Made by a program: the position numbers and the translations under genes
DNA from: Bacillota bacterium
Lineage (GTDB): Bacteria > Bacillota > Sulfobacillia > RBS10-35 > Bu92
Direction of reading: 5' to 3'
Length of the DNA: 64,000 nt
Assembly (NCBI GenBank): GCA_014896375.1
Contig: JADBKN010000002.1
Coordinates: 1-64,000, forward strand
Notes under the pieces: generated by a model
The model's input: the letters and a program-made list of their open reading frames with translations, nothing else
The model's database searches: none
What the model was told of the DNA's origin: nothing
Shown here: positions 53,641 through 62,586 of the stretch, one piece after another
Layout: the number at the start of each line of letters is the position of its first letter
How positions within the stretch are numbered: position 1 is the first letter of the stretch

Positions 53641-54845
53641 TCACCTTGAGCCGGCGCCGGAGGCTGGTGTGGGCCACCGTCGTCGCGACTTCCCTGGTCG
53701 CCTCGGGATGCTGGGACCGCGTCGAGGTCAACGACCTGGCCATCGTGCTGGCCGCCGCGGTGGACGTCCCTGAGGAAGGGTCGGGATATGAGATCACCGT
53801 CGAGCTTGCGCAGCCCGCCGCCCTGAACGCCGGCGGCGGAGGGGGACTTGGCGGCAGTTCCGGCGGCATGTCCACGACGCAGTCGCCCGGGGCCATCCTT
53901 CTCACGGCCCGCGGCGCTTCCTGGGGGCAGGTCCTGGCCCTGCTGCAGGAGCGCGCGTCGCGCCGACTCGAGTGGTCCCACTTGCGCGCGATCGTCTTCA
54001 GCGTGGAGGTTGCGCGCCGAACCAGCGTGCTGCCGCTTCTGGACTTCCTGTCCCGATTCCGCCAGATCCACCCGCACGTGCCCGTGCTGGTGGCCGACGG
54101 CAGGGCGGAGGACGTGCTGGCCGCCACGCCTCCCCTGGAAACCGGCGTCGGTGACTTCTTGCGCAGGCTGACGCGCCAGCGGCCCTTCATGCGCGTGCCG
54201 CTGTACGAGTTCTTCCGCGACGCTTACGAGCCCGGCATCGACCCGGTGGCTCCGCTCGTGAAGGTCGTCCAGGCCGCGCCTGTTGCTTCGCGCACGATTC
54301 CCAGCGATGTCCGCCTCGACGGCGCGGCTCTCTTCGACCAGCGTGGGCGTTTGGCGGCGACCCTTTCAGACCACGTGACGCGGGGACTGCTGTGGCTGCG
54401 CGACATGATCACACAGAGCACGGTGACCGTGCGCCTGCCGCAGGGCGAGATGGACCTGGAGCTGCTCAATGCGGCGACGCGCCTGCACGCGGAGCGCACC
54501 CCAGGCGGCCCGCGGATCCGTGCCGAGTTCTGGGCCGAGGACGACATCGTCGACAACCGCGCCAGCGTGGACCTCAAGGATCCCACGACCTACGCGCAGA
54601 TCAGCCGCGTGGCGGCAGAGGAGGTCATCGCTCGAGCCGAAGAGGCGATCCGAGAGGCACAGCGTGCGGGCGTGGACCCCTTCGGCTTCGGTCAGGCCAT
54701 CCATCGGGATGATCCGGAGGACTGGCGGACGTGGCAAGCGGATTGGCCGGCGCGTATGCGCGAGGTGCCCGTGGACCTCACAGCAAGGATCGACGTGCGC
54801 CGCACCGGGATCACCGCGAACGCCACGTTGAGAGAAGGGCGATGA
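53637..54845 (+). CDS. Spore germination lipoprotein, Ger(x)C family, copy 2
   Basis: 402 aa. A basic signal peptide ends in the lipobox VASGC (Cys25), then WDRVEVNDLAIVLAAAVD. A Gly-rich loop (GGGGGLGGSSGG) lies near residue 68. The C-terminal GerC domain has YAQISRVAAEEVIARAEEAIREAQRAGVDPFGFGQAIHR. ATGA overlap with gerA copy 2. Followed one base later by a small membrane-protein gene. Confidence 0.94.
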   Translation: MITLSRRRRLVWATVVATSLVASGCWDRVEVNDLAIVLAAAVDVPEEGSGYEITVELAQPAALNAGGGGGLGGSSGGMSTTQSPGAILLTARGASWGQVLALLQERASRRLEWSHLRAIVFSVEVARRTSVLPLLDFLSRFRQIHPHVPVLVADGRAEDVLAATPPLETGVGDFLRRLTRQRPFMRVPLYEFFRDAYEPGIDPVAPLVKVVQAAPVASRTIPSDVRLDGAALFDQRGRLAATLSDHVTRGLLWLRDMITQSTVTVRLPQGEMDLELLNAATRLHAERTPGGPRIRAEFWAEDDIVDNRASVDLKDPTTYAQISRVAAEEVIARAEEAIREAQRAGVDPFGFGQAIHRDDPEDWRTWQADWPARMREVPVDLTARIDVRRTGITANATLREGR

Positions 54846-54846
54846 C

Positions 54847-55032
54847 GTGATCCTCCTGCTGGTGACGCTGGTGTTCGCGGTGTTGGCGATCGTCCAGGCA
54901 CCGGAACTGACAGGTCCCGGCAATGCGGGGGAACGCTGGACGTTCGCAGTACTCGTGATTCTCGCCTACGCGCTGACCATCCTGAACGTGCAGAAGATCC
55001 TGCCGCCGATCATGCAATGGTTCGGGCCATGA
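54847..55032 (+). CDS. Small two-helix membrane protein in the ger operon (possible D subunit)
   Basis: 61 aa, two hydrophobic helices: ILLLVTLVFAVLAIVQA and FAVLVILAYALTILNVQKIL, linked by a short polar loop. GTG at 54847, one base after the gerC stop, with AAGGGCG upstream. Some gerA-type operons of Bacillus species carry a fourth small two-helix D gene that modulates germination. Size, topology and position match that class, but I see no sequence motif that proves it. Confidence 0.65.
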   Translation: MILLLVTLVFAVLAIVQAPELTGPGNAGERWTFAVLVILAYALTILNVQKILPPIMQWFGP

Positions 55033-55041
55033 CCGCCCGGC

Positions 55042-56193
55042 TCAGCCGCGGTACAACGGGTAGCCCTCCGCGGCCTCCGTCACCGTCTCCTCCCACATTG
55101 ACCCGGGGCGGAGACCCCGGAGGGCGGCGACCGCCCAGGTGAGGAGCGGCAGGCCCAGATCATTGTACGACAGGGCGGCAGGGGCCCAAACATTGCCGAG
55201 AAAGGTCAAGAGCTCACTCACGTTGCTCCACGCCCAGATGCTGAAGGCGCACAGGAAGGCGCCCATCGCGGACGCCACCGGACGGTAGGAGCGCAGACCC
55301 AGGAGGCCCGCGAGCATCAGGGTGGCGGACAGGTATCCCTGGGCCACGCGGACAAAGTTTTCCAGGGTCCAGAACACGACGAACACGGGGTCCGCGTTCG
55401 TGATGAAGTCGCTGACGTTGATCGCCTGCACCACGGAGTACACCGGAAGGAGCAGCTGCTTCGTAAACTGCGGGCCGAACAGGGCGACGGGCAACGCGGT
55501 CAAGACGGTCGTCGCCAGTCCCGCGACGATGGTGCCGCCGACGATCCACCTGCGTGCCCGCACCGGGTGACTGCTGTACGGCATCCAAAGGACCATCGCG
55601 ATGATGGCCTCGCCCATCCACGCCAGGTGGTACAACGCTCCATGGATGACCGGCCTCACACCGTTTTCGAGGATGGGCAGGACGTAGCGCAGATCGAGCT
55701 GCTGCGAGATGAAGATCACGATCCCGAGCGTGGCGACCGCAGAAAACGGAAAGATCAGTGTCTCCAGGCGCGCGATGACTTCCAATCCGGCACGGACGGC
55801 GTACCAGGCGACGACGAGGAAGCTCGCGTCGATCACCACAATGGGCGTGAAGCGCAGGGCGGCGCTGAGCTGGAACTCCACGAACTCGCGGATGATCAGC
55901 GCGAGGCTCACGGTCCACCAGGCGAAAAAGAGCCAGCCGAGCATGTCGCCGAGCCAGCGGCCGAACGTCAGGCGCAGGATCTCGATGAGGTTGCGCCCCG
56001 GAAACCGCAGGGCCAGAGTGCAGTAGAACCATGCGAGACCCGCGCCCACGAGCGTTGCCAGGAGCCCGGCGATCCAGGCGTCCTGGCGGGCGCTCGCGAC
56101 CACGAAGTCCGGCAGGAAGAGGACGGCGGTGCCGAACACCTGATTAAACGCCAAAAGCCCGGCTTGCACCGGTCCGATCTTCTCGCGGAGCAA
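55042..56193 (-). CDS. Spore germination permease, GerB family, copy 2, on the strand opposite its gerA/gerC
   Basis: 383 aa, about ten transmembrane helices, GerB fold (AFNQVFGTAVLFLPDFVVASARQDAWIAG, RFPGRNLIEILRLTFGRWLGDMLGWLF, FTPIVVIDASFLVVAWYAVRAGLEVIAR). TTG at 56193 is chosen: GGGGG lies 7 bases upstream and LLREKIGPVQAGLLAF is where GerB proteins usually begin; a GTG at 56259 and ATG at 56244 are alternatives. It converges on the gerA2-gerC2-small-protein set with a 9-base gap, so its transcript is separate. It lies 108 bases downstream of hpaD on the same strand. Confidence 0.88.
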   Translation of the reverse strand: MLREKIGPVQAGLLAFNQVFGTAVLFLPDFVVASARQDAWIAGLLATLVGAGLAWFYCTLALRFPGRNLIEILRLTFGRWLGDMLGWLFFAWWTVSLALIIREFVEFQLSAALRFTPIVVIDASFLVVAWYAVRAGLEVIARLETLIFPFSAVATLGIVIFISQQLDLRYVLPILENGVRPVIHGALYHLAWMGEAIIAMVLWMPYSSHPVRARRWIVGGTIVAGLATTVLTALPVALFGPQFTKQLLLPVYSVVQAINVSDFITNADPVFVVFWTLENFVRVAQGYLSATLMLAGLLGLRSYRPVASAMGAFLCAFSIWAWSNVSELLTFLGNVWAPAALSYNDLGLPLLTWAVAALRGLRPGSMWEETVTEAAEGYPLYRG

Positions 56194-56301
56194 TGCAGAT
56201 CCCCCGCCCTTGGGGTAACCATGCCCAAGAGCGGGGCCGGCCATCCGGGAATGCGGCACACGGCCGGATGCTGGCCGTTCGGGCCGGGCTCTGCGCGCAC
56301 A

Positions 56302-57336
56302 TCACGTCGCCGTCTGCGGCCGATCGTGAAGGACCGGGTCGCGCGCCGCCAGCAGGTGGCCGTCCTCGATCGACGCGACGAATGAAGCCTCCTCGAACCA
56401 TGTCGCCGGTGCCGCGTGGCCCCAGAACGTCTGGCGGCGCGGATCGTGGATGCTCCAGCGGATCGGCCGCAGGTCGGGGTCGGCCGTCAGGTAGTCCCCC
56501 GTATACAGCTCGATGCGGTGACCGTCTGGATCGCGCAGGTACAGGAAAAAAGCGTTGGAGATGCCGTGCCGTCCGGGGCCGCGCTCGATGGCGGCGTGCC
56601 ACCCGGCACCCGCGAGCACGTCGCACGCACGCAGCACGCTCAGCGTGTCCAGCACCCAGAAGCCCACGTGGTGCAGCCGGGGTCCGGCTCCGTTCATGAG
56701 CGCGACATCGTGGACGTTCTGCTTGCGGTGGACCCACGAGGCCCAGACGCGGGGCGGGTCGGTTTCGGTCTCCGTGTACTCGGCGCAGCGGAAACCCAGC
56801 TGGCGCGTGTACCAGTCGTGCGCGGCCTGCACATCCGGAACGAACAGGTTGACGTGGTCGATGCGCATAGGAAACGCGCCGCGGTACAGGTCGAAACGCT
56901 GCAGCAGGCGCTCCGCGGGCTCCATCTCGCAGACCAGCTCGACCGGGAAACCCAAGGGGTCCTGGACGCGCAGTGCCCGTCCCTGCCCCCGTTCCGCATC
57001 AGGCGGGACCCAGCGGCGCGGGCAACCAACACGGGCGAAGAATGCCTCCGCGCGGTCCAGGTCTGCCTCCGACTCGACGCGGAATGCGATGTGGCCCACA
57101 CCCGGCTCGCCGTCCTGGCGCAGCACGAGGCTGTGGTGCACGCGCTCCTCGAGACCCCGAAGGTAGAGCGCGCCACCGTGGGTCTCCGTTTCGACGAACC
57201 CGAGCAGGTCGACGTAAAACCGGCGCGCACGGTCCAGGTCGCGCACGCGCAGTTCCACGTGTGCAGTCCGCACGATCCGGAACGGCGGGTCGGGGTTGTA
57301 CCCGGCGAGGTCGAGGCGTTCCGTCGCAGCATCCAT
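56302..57336 (-). CDS. hpaD: 3,4-dihydroxyphenylacetate 2,3-dioxygenase
   Basis: 344 aa, type I extradiol dioxygenase with two vicinal-oxygen-chelate modules. The metal ligands are in the second module: His in MRIDHVNLFVPDV, His in RLHHVGFWVLDTL and Glu in HRIELYTGDYL. It opens the ring of homoprotocatechuate between carbons 2 and 3 to give 5-carboxymethyl-2-hydroxymuconate semialdehyde. The second of two close ATGs (57336) has GGGAGG 7 bases upstream. Last gene of the hpa operon. Confidence 0.92.
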   Translation of the reverse strand: MDAATERLDLAGYNPDPPFRIVRTAHVELRVRDLDRARRFYVDLLGFVETETHGGALYLRGLEERVHHSLVLRQDGEPGVGHIAFRVESEADLDRAEAFFARVGCPRRWVPPDAERGQGRALRVQDPLGFPVELVCEMEPAERLLQRFDLYRGAFPMRIDHVNLFVPDVQAAHDWYTRQLGFRCAEYTETETDPPRVWASWVHRKQNVHDVALMNGAGPRLHHVGFWVLDTLSVLRACDVLAGAGWHAAIERGPGRHGISNAFFLYLRDPDGHRIELYTGDYLTADPDLRPIRWSIHDPRRQTFWGHAAPATWFEEASFVASIEDGHLLAARDPVLHDRPQTAT

Positions 57337-57378
57337 CGCCATACCTCCCGAACCTGTTGATCCTCGCGCCAGCGTGCC

Positions 57379-57924
57379 TCAAGCCTCGTAGTAGATGCGC
57401 GCGGACGCGCGATCGAACGTGCCCGCCGCCTCGACGGGAACCGGCCTCGACTCCTGGAGGCGCCTGTAACGGCCGCCCCAGAAGACGAGCGGCGCACGGC
57501 CCGGCTCGCCTTCGTGCAGCGCCCGGACGCGCCCTACGACGATCGCGTGGTCTCCGGCGTCCACGACCCGCTCAACCGTGCAGCCGGCGGCGCCGAGACA
57601 GCCGACAAGCAGCGGGCCCCCTTCCCACGGAACGAAGCGGAACTCGGGCGCGGCCCCGTCGCCCGCGCCGGAGAAGTGGCGCGACACGGCCTCCTGGTCC
57701 GCGCTGAGGACGTTCACCGCGAATGCCCCCGCGCCGCGAATGTGTTCCAGCATGCGCGCCTCTCGATGGATGCAGACGAGGAGCAGAAGGGGCTCCAGCG
57801 ACACGGAGCAGAACGCGTTGGCCGTCATGCCGCGCGTCTCCCCGCCGTACTGCGCCGTGATCACCGTCACGCCCGTGGCGAAGAGCCCCATCACCCGCCG
57901 GAAGCGCTGCGCGTCCGCCCCCAC
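57379..57924 (-). CDS. hpaC: Flavin reductase component of 4-hydroxyphenylacetate 3-monooxygenase
   Basis: 181 aa flavin-reductase-like domain: FRRVMGLFATGVTVITA, GMTANAFCSVSLEPLLLLVCI, FAVNVLSADQEAVSRHFSG and the C-terminal PLVFWGGRYRRL. It reduces FAD with NAD(P)H and hands it to HpaB by diffusion. GTG start three bases after the hpaB stop. Confidence 0.9.
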   Translation of the reverse strand: MGADAQRFRRVMGLFATGVTVITAQYGGETRGMTANAFCSVSLEPLLLLVCIHREARMLEHIRGAGAFAVNVLSADQEAVSRHFSGAGDGAAPEFRFVPWEGGPLLVGCLGAAGCTVERVVDAGDHAIVVGRVRALHEGEPGRAPLVFWGGRYRRLQESRPVPVEAAGTFDRASARIYYEA

Positions 57925-57927
57925 GGC

Positions 57928-59427
57928 CTACGCCTCGCCGCTCGCGCGTGGCGCGGCCGCCTCCTCCGGCGCGGGGCCGGCCTCCTCAAGGAACGCCCGC
58001 ACGCGCTCCACGTACGGCCGCTTGTCGTAGCTCTGGAAGAGGGCGCCCGCCATGCGCACCGGGTCGCCGAAGAAGAAACGCTCGTACAGGACCTGGCGCG
58101 ACCCGAACGCGCTCGCCGCCACGTCCCACGCGAGGCGGAAGAGGCGCACACGTTCCCAGGCGTTGAGGCTGCGGGCCTCCAGGTACCGCTCGACGACCGG
58201 CCCCACGGGGCTTTGGAAGTCGGCCTCCGTGGGCAGGGCCATGAGCCCGCTGGCGCTCAGCTGCTGGATGATCTCCACAAGCCGCGGGTACAGGCGAGGG
58301 TAGAGGTTGCGCGCGGCGTTGAGCGGCGCCCAGGCCGGCGTCATGACACCCCAGGCGTCGGGGGCGGCGTCGGCCTCGGCCGCCCGTAGGAAAGCGCGCA
58401 TCGACTCCAGCGCGAGGATCACCTCGGCCGCCTTCTCCTGAACGTGTTGGAAGCCCTCGATGCCGATGGCGTCGATGATGGAGCAGACGATGCCGAGGAT
58501 GAACTCCGTCTTCGCCACATTCTTGACGACGACCTGATGCGCCATGTGGACCACCGCCCCCGTGGCGGCGAAGACCTCGTTGCACTTCTGAGTGTCCTGG
58601 TAGAGGAAGACGCGCTCCCAGGGCACGAGCACGTCCTCGAAGACGACGACCGCGTCCATCTCCTCGAAGCGCGAGCCGAGGGGATGGTCGAAGCGGCTGC
58701 GGCCGTAGTCGAACGTCTCACGGCAGATGTACTTCAAGCCGGGGGTGCTCGAGGGGATCGCGAAGGCGAAGGCGTAGGGCGCGTCCTCCGGGGCGCCCTT
58801 CAGCACCGTGGAGGGGAAGACCATGATCTCGTCCGAGATGGGGCCCAGCGTGGCCAGCATGCGCGCCCCGCGGATGACGACGCCGCGCTCCGTCTCCTTC
58901 ACCACCCGCGCCGTCAGGTACGGGTCACGCTGCCGCGCCGGACCCGCGGCGCGGTTCGCCTGGGGGTTGATGAGCGTGTGCGTGAGGCAGAGGTCGTTCT
59001 CCCTCACGTACTCGTAGTAATCGCGGATGTTCGCGCCGAAGCGCGGGTCGGCTTCGGCGAAGTACCCGGCGGCGGCGGCCATGGCCATGAGGCTTGAGTT
59101 CAGGTAGTCCGGCGTGCGCCCCAGCATGCCGCCGGAGGCGTCGGCCCAGCGCTTCATCATGCGCCGGCGCCGCGCCACGTCCTCGTGCGTGCGCGGCTGC
59201 AGGAAGCTCATGCCCACACGCTCGCCCGTCGTGGGCGAAACGTAGGTCATCTCCTCCCTCAGATCCGGCTCATGCTGCATGTCGTACAGACGCGCGATGC
59301 TGCGCGTGACGTTGCGGAAGGCCGGGTGCCGGGTGATGCCGGTCACCACGCGCTCCCCCTGGATCCACACCTCCCGCGGTTCTGCGTCGAGCCGCTCAAG
59401 ATAGTCGCGGCCGGTCCTCGCTCCCAC
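57928..59427 (-). CDS. hpaB: 4-hydroxyphenylacetate 3-monooxygenase, oxygenase component
   Basis: 499 aa, acyl-CoA-dehydrogenase-like FADH2-using hydroxylase. GRDYLERLDAEPREVWIQGERV opens the family; HTLINPQANRAAGP, RGARMLATLGPISDEIMVFPST, DAVVVFEDVLVPWERVFLY and RLFRLAWDVAASAFGSRQVLYERFFFGDP are conserved. It hydroxylates 4-hydroxyphenylacetate to 3,4-dihydroxyphenylacetate. GTG at 59427 with GAGGAGGG 7 bases upstream. It sits between hpaE and hpaC. Confidence 0.93.
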   Translation of the reverse strand: MGARTGRDYLERLDAEPREVWIQGERVVTGITRHPAFRNVTRSIARLYDMQHEPDLREEMTYVSPTTGERVGMSFLQPRTHEDVARRRRMMKRWADASGGMLGRTPDYLNSSLMAMAAAAGYFAEADPRFGANIRDYYEYVRENDLCLTHTLINPQANRAAGPARQRDPYLTARVVKETERGVVIRGARMLATLGPISDEIMVFPSTVLKGAPEDAPYAFAFAIPSSTPGLKYICRETFDYGRSRFDHPLGSRFEEMDAVVVFEDVLVPWERVFLYQDTQKCNEVFAATGAVVHMAHQVVVKNVAKTEFILGIVCSIIDAIGIEGFQHVQEKAAEVILALESMRAFLRAAEADAAPDAWGVMTPAWAPLNAARNLYPRLYPRLVEIIQQLSASGLMALPTEADFQSPVGPVVERYLEARSLNAWERVRLFRLAWDVAASAFGSRQVLYERFFFGDPVRMAGALFQSYDKRPYVERVRAFLEEAGPAPEEAAAPRASGEA

Positions 59428-59447
59428 GATCCGTCCCTCCTCGCTTT

Positions 59448-60914
59448 TCACTCCACGCCGAAACGGGGAATCGGGTGCTCGCCGAGGGCCACGTGGATCG
59501 TGGAGAGCTCGGTGTAGAACTCGAAGCTGTAGTGGCCGCCCTCGCGTCCGATGCCGCTCTCCTTGGCCCCGCCGAACGGCGTGCGCAGGTCCCGCACGTT
59601 CTGGGAGTTCACCCACACCATGCCCGCCTCCAGGGACTGCGCCACGCGGTGCGCGCGCTGCACGTCCCGCGTCCAGACGTACGCGGCGAGGCCGTATTTC
59701 ACGTCGTTCGCGAGCCGCACCGCCTCCCCCTCCCCCTCGAAGCGCAGCACGGCCAGGACGGGGCCGAAGATCTCCTCCTGGGCCACGCGCATCTCGTTGC
59801 GCACGCCGGTGAGAAGCGTGGGCTCCAGGTAATTGCCCCTGGGCAGGCCCGCCGGCCGCCCGCCGCCCACGGCCACGCGGGCGCCCTCCTCACGGGCCAG
59901 CTCAATGTACGCGTGCACGCGTCGCCAGTGGTCGGGGTGGATGAGGGGCCCGACCTCCGTCCGCTCGTCGAGCGGGTCGCCCACGCGGATGCGGCGCACG
60001 CGCTCTTCCAGCCGCGCGATGAACTCGTCGTACACGGGCGCCTCCACAAAGAGGCGCGAGCCGGCCGTGCAGCGCTCGCCGTTGAGGGAGAAGACGCCGA
60101 AGACGGCCGCGTCCAGGGCCCGGTCGAGGTCGGCGTCGCCGAAGACGAGCACGGGCGACTTGCCGCCGAGCTCCATGGAGAAGCGTTTGAGCGTGGCGGC
60201 GCCGTTGCGCAGGATCTCCTTGCCGGTCGTCGTCTCCCCCGTGAAGGAGATCAGCTGCACGCCGGGATGGGCGACGAGCGGCGCGCCCGCCGTCTCCCCG
60301 AAGCCGTGCACCACGTTGACGACGCCTGGCGGCACGCCGGCCTCCGCCACGGCCTCCGCCAAGAGGCCGGCCGTGAGCGGCGACCACTCCGCCGGCTTGA
60401 GGACGCAGGTGTTGCCCGCCGCGAGGCAGGGCGCGAGCTTCCACGTCTCCAGCATCAGCGGCGTGTTCCAGGGAGTGATCAGCCCCGCCACGCCGACCGG
60501 CTTGCGCACGGTGTAGTTGATGAAGGCGCCCTCCACGAGGTAGCTCTCGCCCGTCATGCGCGTCGCCATCTCCGCGAAGAAGCGGAAGTTCTGCGCCGCG
60601 CGCGCCGCCTGGCCGCGCGCCTGGCGGATGGGCAGGCCCGTGTCCAGCACCTCGAGGCGCGCGAACTCCTCCTCCCGCGCCTCCAGTGCCTCCGCCAGCC
60701 GCCGCAGCGCGGCCGCCCGCTCCGCCGGCTTGTGGCGCCACCAGGACTCCTCGAAAGCGCGCCGCGCGGAGCGCACGGCGCGGTCCACATCCTCCGCGAG
60801 GCCCTCCGCCACCTGGGCGAGCGGCTCGTTGGTGGCGGGGTTGAGCGTCGTGAACCAGCGGCCCGCCGCCCCTTCTACGAACCGTCCGTCGATGAAGTGC
60901 AGCACGGGCTTCAT
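59448..60914 (-). CDS. hpaE: 5-carboxymethyl-2-hydroxymuconate semialdehyde dehydrogenase
   Basis: 488 aa NAD-dependent aldehyde dehydrogenase. LITPWNTPLMLETWKLAPCLAAGNT, catalytic Glu in MELGGKSPVLVF, nucleophile Cys in FSLNGERCTAGSR and EEIFGPVLAVLRF are present. The operon assigns it to oxidation of the HpaD product. ATG overlaps the hpaG stop (ATGA). Confidence 0.92.
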   Translation of the reverse strand: MKPVLHFIDGRFVEGAAGRWFTTLNPATNEPLAQVAEGLAEDVDRAVRSARRAFEESWWRHKPAERAAALRRLAEALEAREEEFARLEVLDTGLPIRQARGQAARAAQNFRFFAEMATRMTGESYLVEGAFINYTVRKPVGVAGLITPWNTPLMLETWKLAPCLAAGNTCVLKPAEWSPLTAGLLAEAVAEAGVPPGVVNVVHGFGETAGAPLVAHPGVQLISFTGETTTGKEILRNGAATLKRFSMELGGKSPVLVFGDADLDRALDAAVFGVFSLNGERCTAGSRLFVEAPVYDEFIARLEERVRRIRVGDPLDERTEVGPLIHPDHWRRVHAYIELAREEGARVAVGGGRPAGLPRGNYLEPTLLTGVRNEMRVAQEEIFGPVLAVLRFEGEGEAVRLANDVKYGLAAYVWTRDVQRAHRVAQSLEAGMVWVNSQNVRDLRTPFGGAKESGIGREGGHYSFEFYTELSTIHVALGEHPIPRFGVE

Positions 60915-61660
60915 GGCTCCTCCACCACCGGGTTCTCCAACGCGCCCAAGCCGTCGATCTCGAGCCGCATCACGTCCCCGGGACGCACGCGGGAGATGCC
61001 CTCCGGGGTGCCCGTGAGGAGCACGTCACCAGGGTGGAGCGTCATGAAGGAGCTGACGAACTCGATGATCGCCGGCACGTCGTGGATGAGCTGCGAGGTG
61101 CGGCCGCGCTGCCGCAGCTCCCCGTTCACGTAGGCGCGCAGTTCCAGGTCGTGCACGTCGGCGACGTCGTCGCGGTCCACGAGCCACGGGCCGAGCGGGC
61201 CGAAGGTGTCCCAGCCCTTGGCGCGCACGGGTGGGCGGTACATGTTGCGGATGAAGTCGCGCACGGTGACATCGTTCGCGATGGTGTAGCCGGCCACGTG
61301 GTCCATGGCGCGCGCCGCCGGTACGCGCCGGCCGGCGCGGCCGATGACGACGGCGAGCTCGACCTCGTAGTGCATGTGCTCCACGCCGCGCGGGTAGACG
61401 ACGGGCGCCCGGTGACCCACGAGGGACGTGACCGGCTTGAAGAAGAGCACCGGCTCCGGGGGCGCCTCGAGCCCCAGTTCCTTCGCGTGCTCCGAATAGT
61501 TCAGCGCGAGGCCGATCACCTGGCGCGGCTCCACCGGCGGCAGCCAGACGACGGCCTCCGGCGCGTGGGGGCGGCCGGCCTCATCCAGGAGCACGCCCTC
61601 GTCCTCCCGCCACTCCCCGTGGTGGAGGCGGCCGTCCGAGAGGAAACGCGCGCGCTTCAT
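60911..61660 (-). CDS. hpaG: Fumarylacetoacetate hydrolase family isomerase/decarboxylase (HpaG-like, single domain)
   Basis: 249 aa. QVIGLALNYSEHAKELGL, PVLFFKPVTSLVGHRAPVVYP, the metal Glu residues in HYEVELAVVIGR, GYTIANDVTVRDF, KGWDTFGPLGPWLV and LHPGDVLLTGTPEGISRVRPGD are typical. E. coli HpaG has two such domains in one chain for decarboxylation and isomerisation; here only one domain is present, so it may do one or both steps. ATG overlaps the dapA-like stop. Confidence 0.87.
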   Translation of the reverse strand: MKRARFLSDGRLHHGEWREDEGVLLDEAGRPHAPEAVVWLPPVEPRQVIGLALNYSEHAKELGLEAPPEPVLFFKPVTSLVGHRAPVVYPRGVEHMHYEVELAVVIGRAGRRVPAARAMDHVAGYTIANDVTVRDFIRNMYRPPVRAKGWDTFGPLGPWLVDRDDVADVHDLELRAYVNGELRQRGRTSQLIHDVPAIIEFVSSFMTLHPGDVLLTGTPEGISRVRPGDVMRLEIDGLGALENPVVEEP

Positions 61661-62580
61661 ACGGCCTCCCCCGGCGCTGCGGCGAGGAGGCCGAGGTCCT
61701 GCATGACGCGCCGCAGCTTCGCCCGGTTGCCTTCCGCGGGCGGGACGAGCGGCGGGCGCAGGGCCGGGTGGATGAGGCCCATCCAGCCCAGCGCCGTCTT
61801 CACCGGCCCCGGGTTCGTCTCCAGGAACAGCGCCTCGTTCAGCGGCAGGAGGCGGTAGTGCAGGGCGCGTGCCTCCTCCCAGCGGCCGGCGGCGCAGAGG
61901 TCATAGAGCTCCGCGACCTCGCGGGGCATGACGTTCGCCGTAGCGGACACGTGGCCCGCCCCGCCGAGCGCCAGCATGGGGAAGCAGAGCGCCTCGATCC
62001 CCGAGTAGACGAGGATGCCCGGGCAGGCGGCGATCTCGTCGCTCACCTGCTGCAGGTTCGTGTTCGCCTCCTTCACGCCCACCACGTTCGGGCAGTCCTC
62101 GTAGAGGCGCGCAAGCGTCTCCACCTCGAGGTTGACGGCCGTGCGGCCGGGGATGTTGTAGATGATCACGGGCAGGTCGACGCTCTCGCAGACCGCGCGG
62201 AAATACTCGTAGAGGCCGCGCTGCGAGGGGCGGTTGTAGTACGGCACGATGACGAGCGCGGCGTCCGCCCCCAGCTCCTGCGCGCGACGCGTCAGGCGCA
62301 GCGTCTCCTTGAGATTGTTCGTGCCCGTGCCGGCCACCACGGGCGCCCGCCCGTTCACGGCCTCCACCGCAAGTGCCACCATGCGCTCCCGTTCCTCAAG
62401 GGAGAGGGCGCTGGGCTCGCCTGTGGTGCCCGTCACGGAGATGCCGTGCGTGCCGCTCCGCAGTTGCCAGTCCACCAGGCGGCGGAGGGCGGCCGCGTCG
62501 ATCTCGTCCTCCGGGGTGAAGGGCGTCACGAGCGGCACGATGGAGCCCCGCAGCCGCCGCTGCGCCTCCGCGCGATCCAC
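61657..62580 (-). CDS. DapA-family (DHDPS/NAL) class I aldolase in the hpa operon
   Basis: 307 aa TIM barrel. TGTTGEPSALSLEER, YYNRPSQRGLYEYFRA, YNIPGRTAVNLE (Tyr and Arg) and the Schiff-base Lys in VVGVKEANTNLQQ are all intact. These match dihydrodipicolinate synthase, but the gene sits in an HPA catabolic operon without lysine genes and is coupled to hpaG by ATGA. HPA catabolism needs a 4-hydroxy-2-oxoheptanedioate aldolase (normally HpaI, a different family), which is absent here, so this enzyme may fill that role. True DapA remains possible. GTG start after AGGAG. Confidence 0.85.
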   Translation of the reverse strand: MDRAEAQRRLRGSIVPLVTPFTPEDEIDAAALRRLVDWQLRSGTHGISVTGTTGEPSALSLEERERMVALAVEAVNGRAPVVAGTGTNNLKETLRLTRRAQELGADAALVIVPYYNRPSQRGLYEYFRAVCESVDLPVIIYNIPGRTAVNLEVETLARLYEDCPNVVGVKEANTNLQQVSDEIAACPGILVYSGIEALCFPMLALGGAGHVSATANVMPREVAELYDLCAAGRWEEARALHYRLLPLNEALFLETNPGPVKTALGWMGLIHPALRPPLVPPAEGNRAKLRRVMQDLGLLAAAPGEAV

Positions 62581-62586
62581 GCCGCA

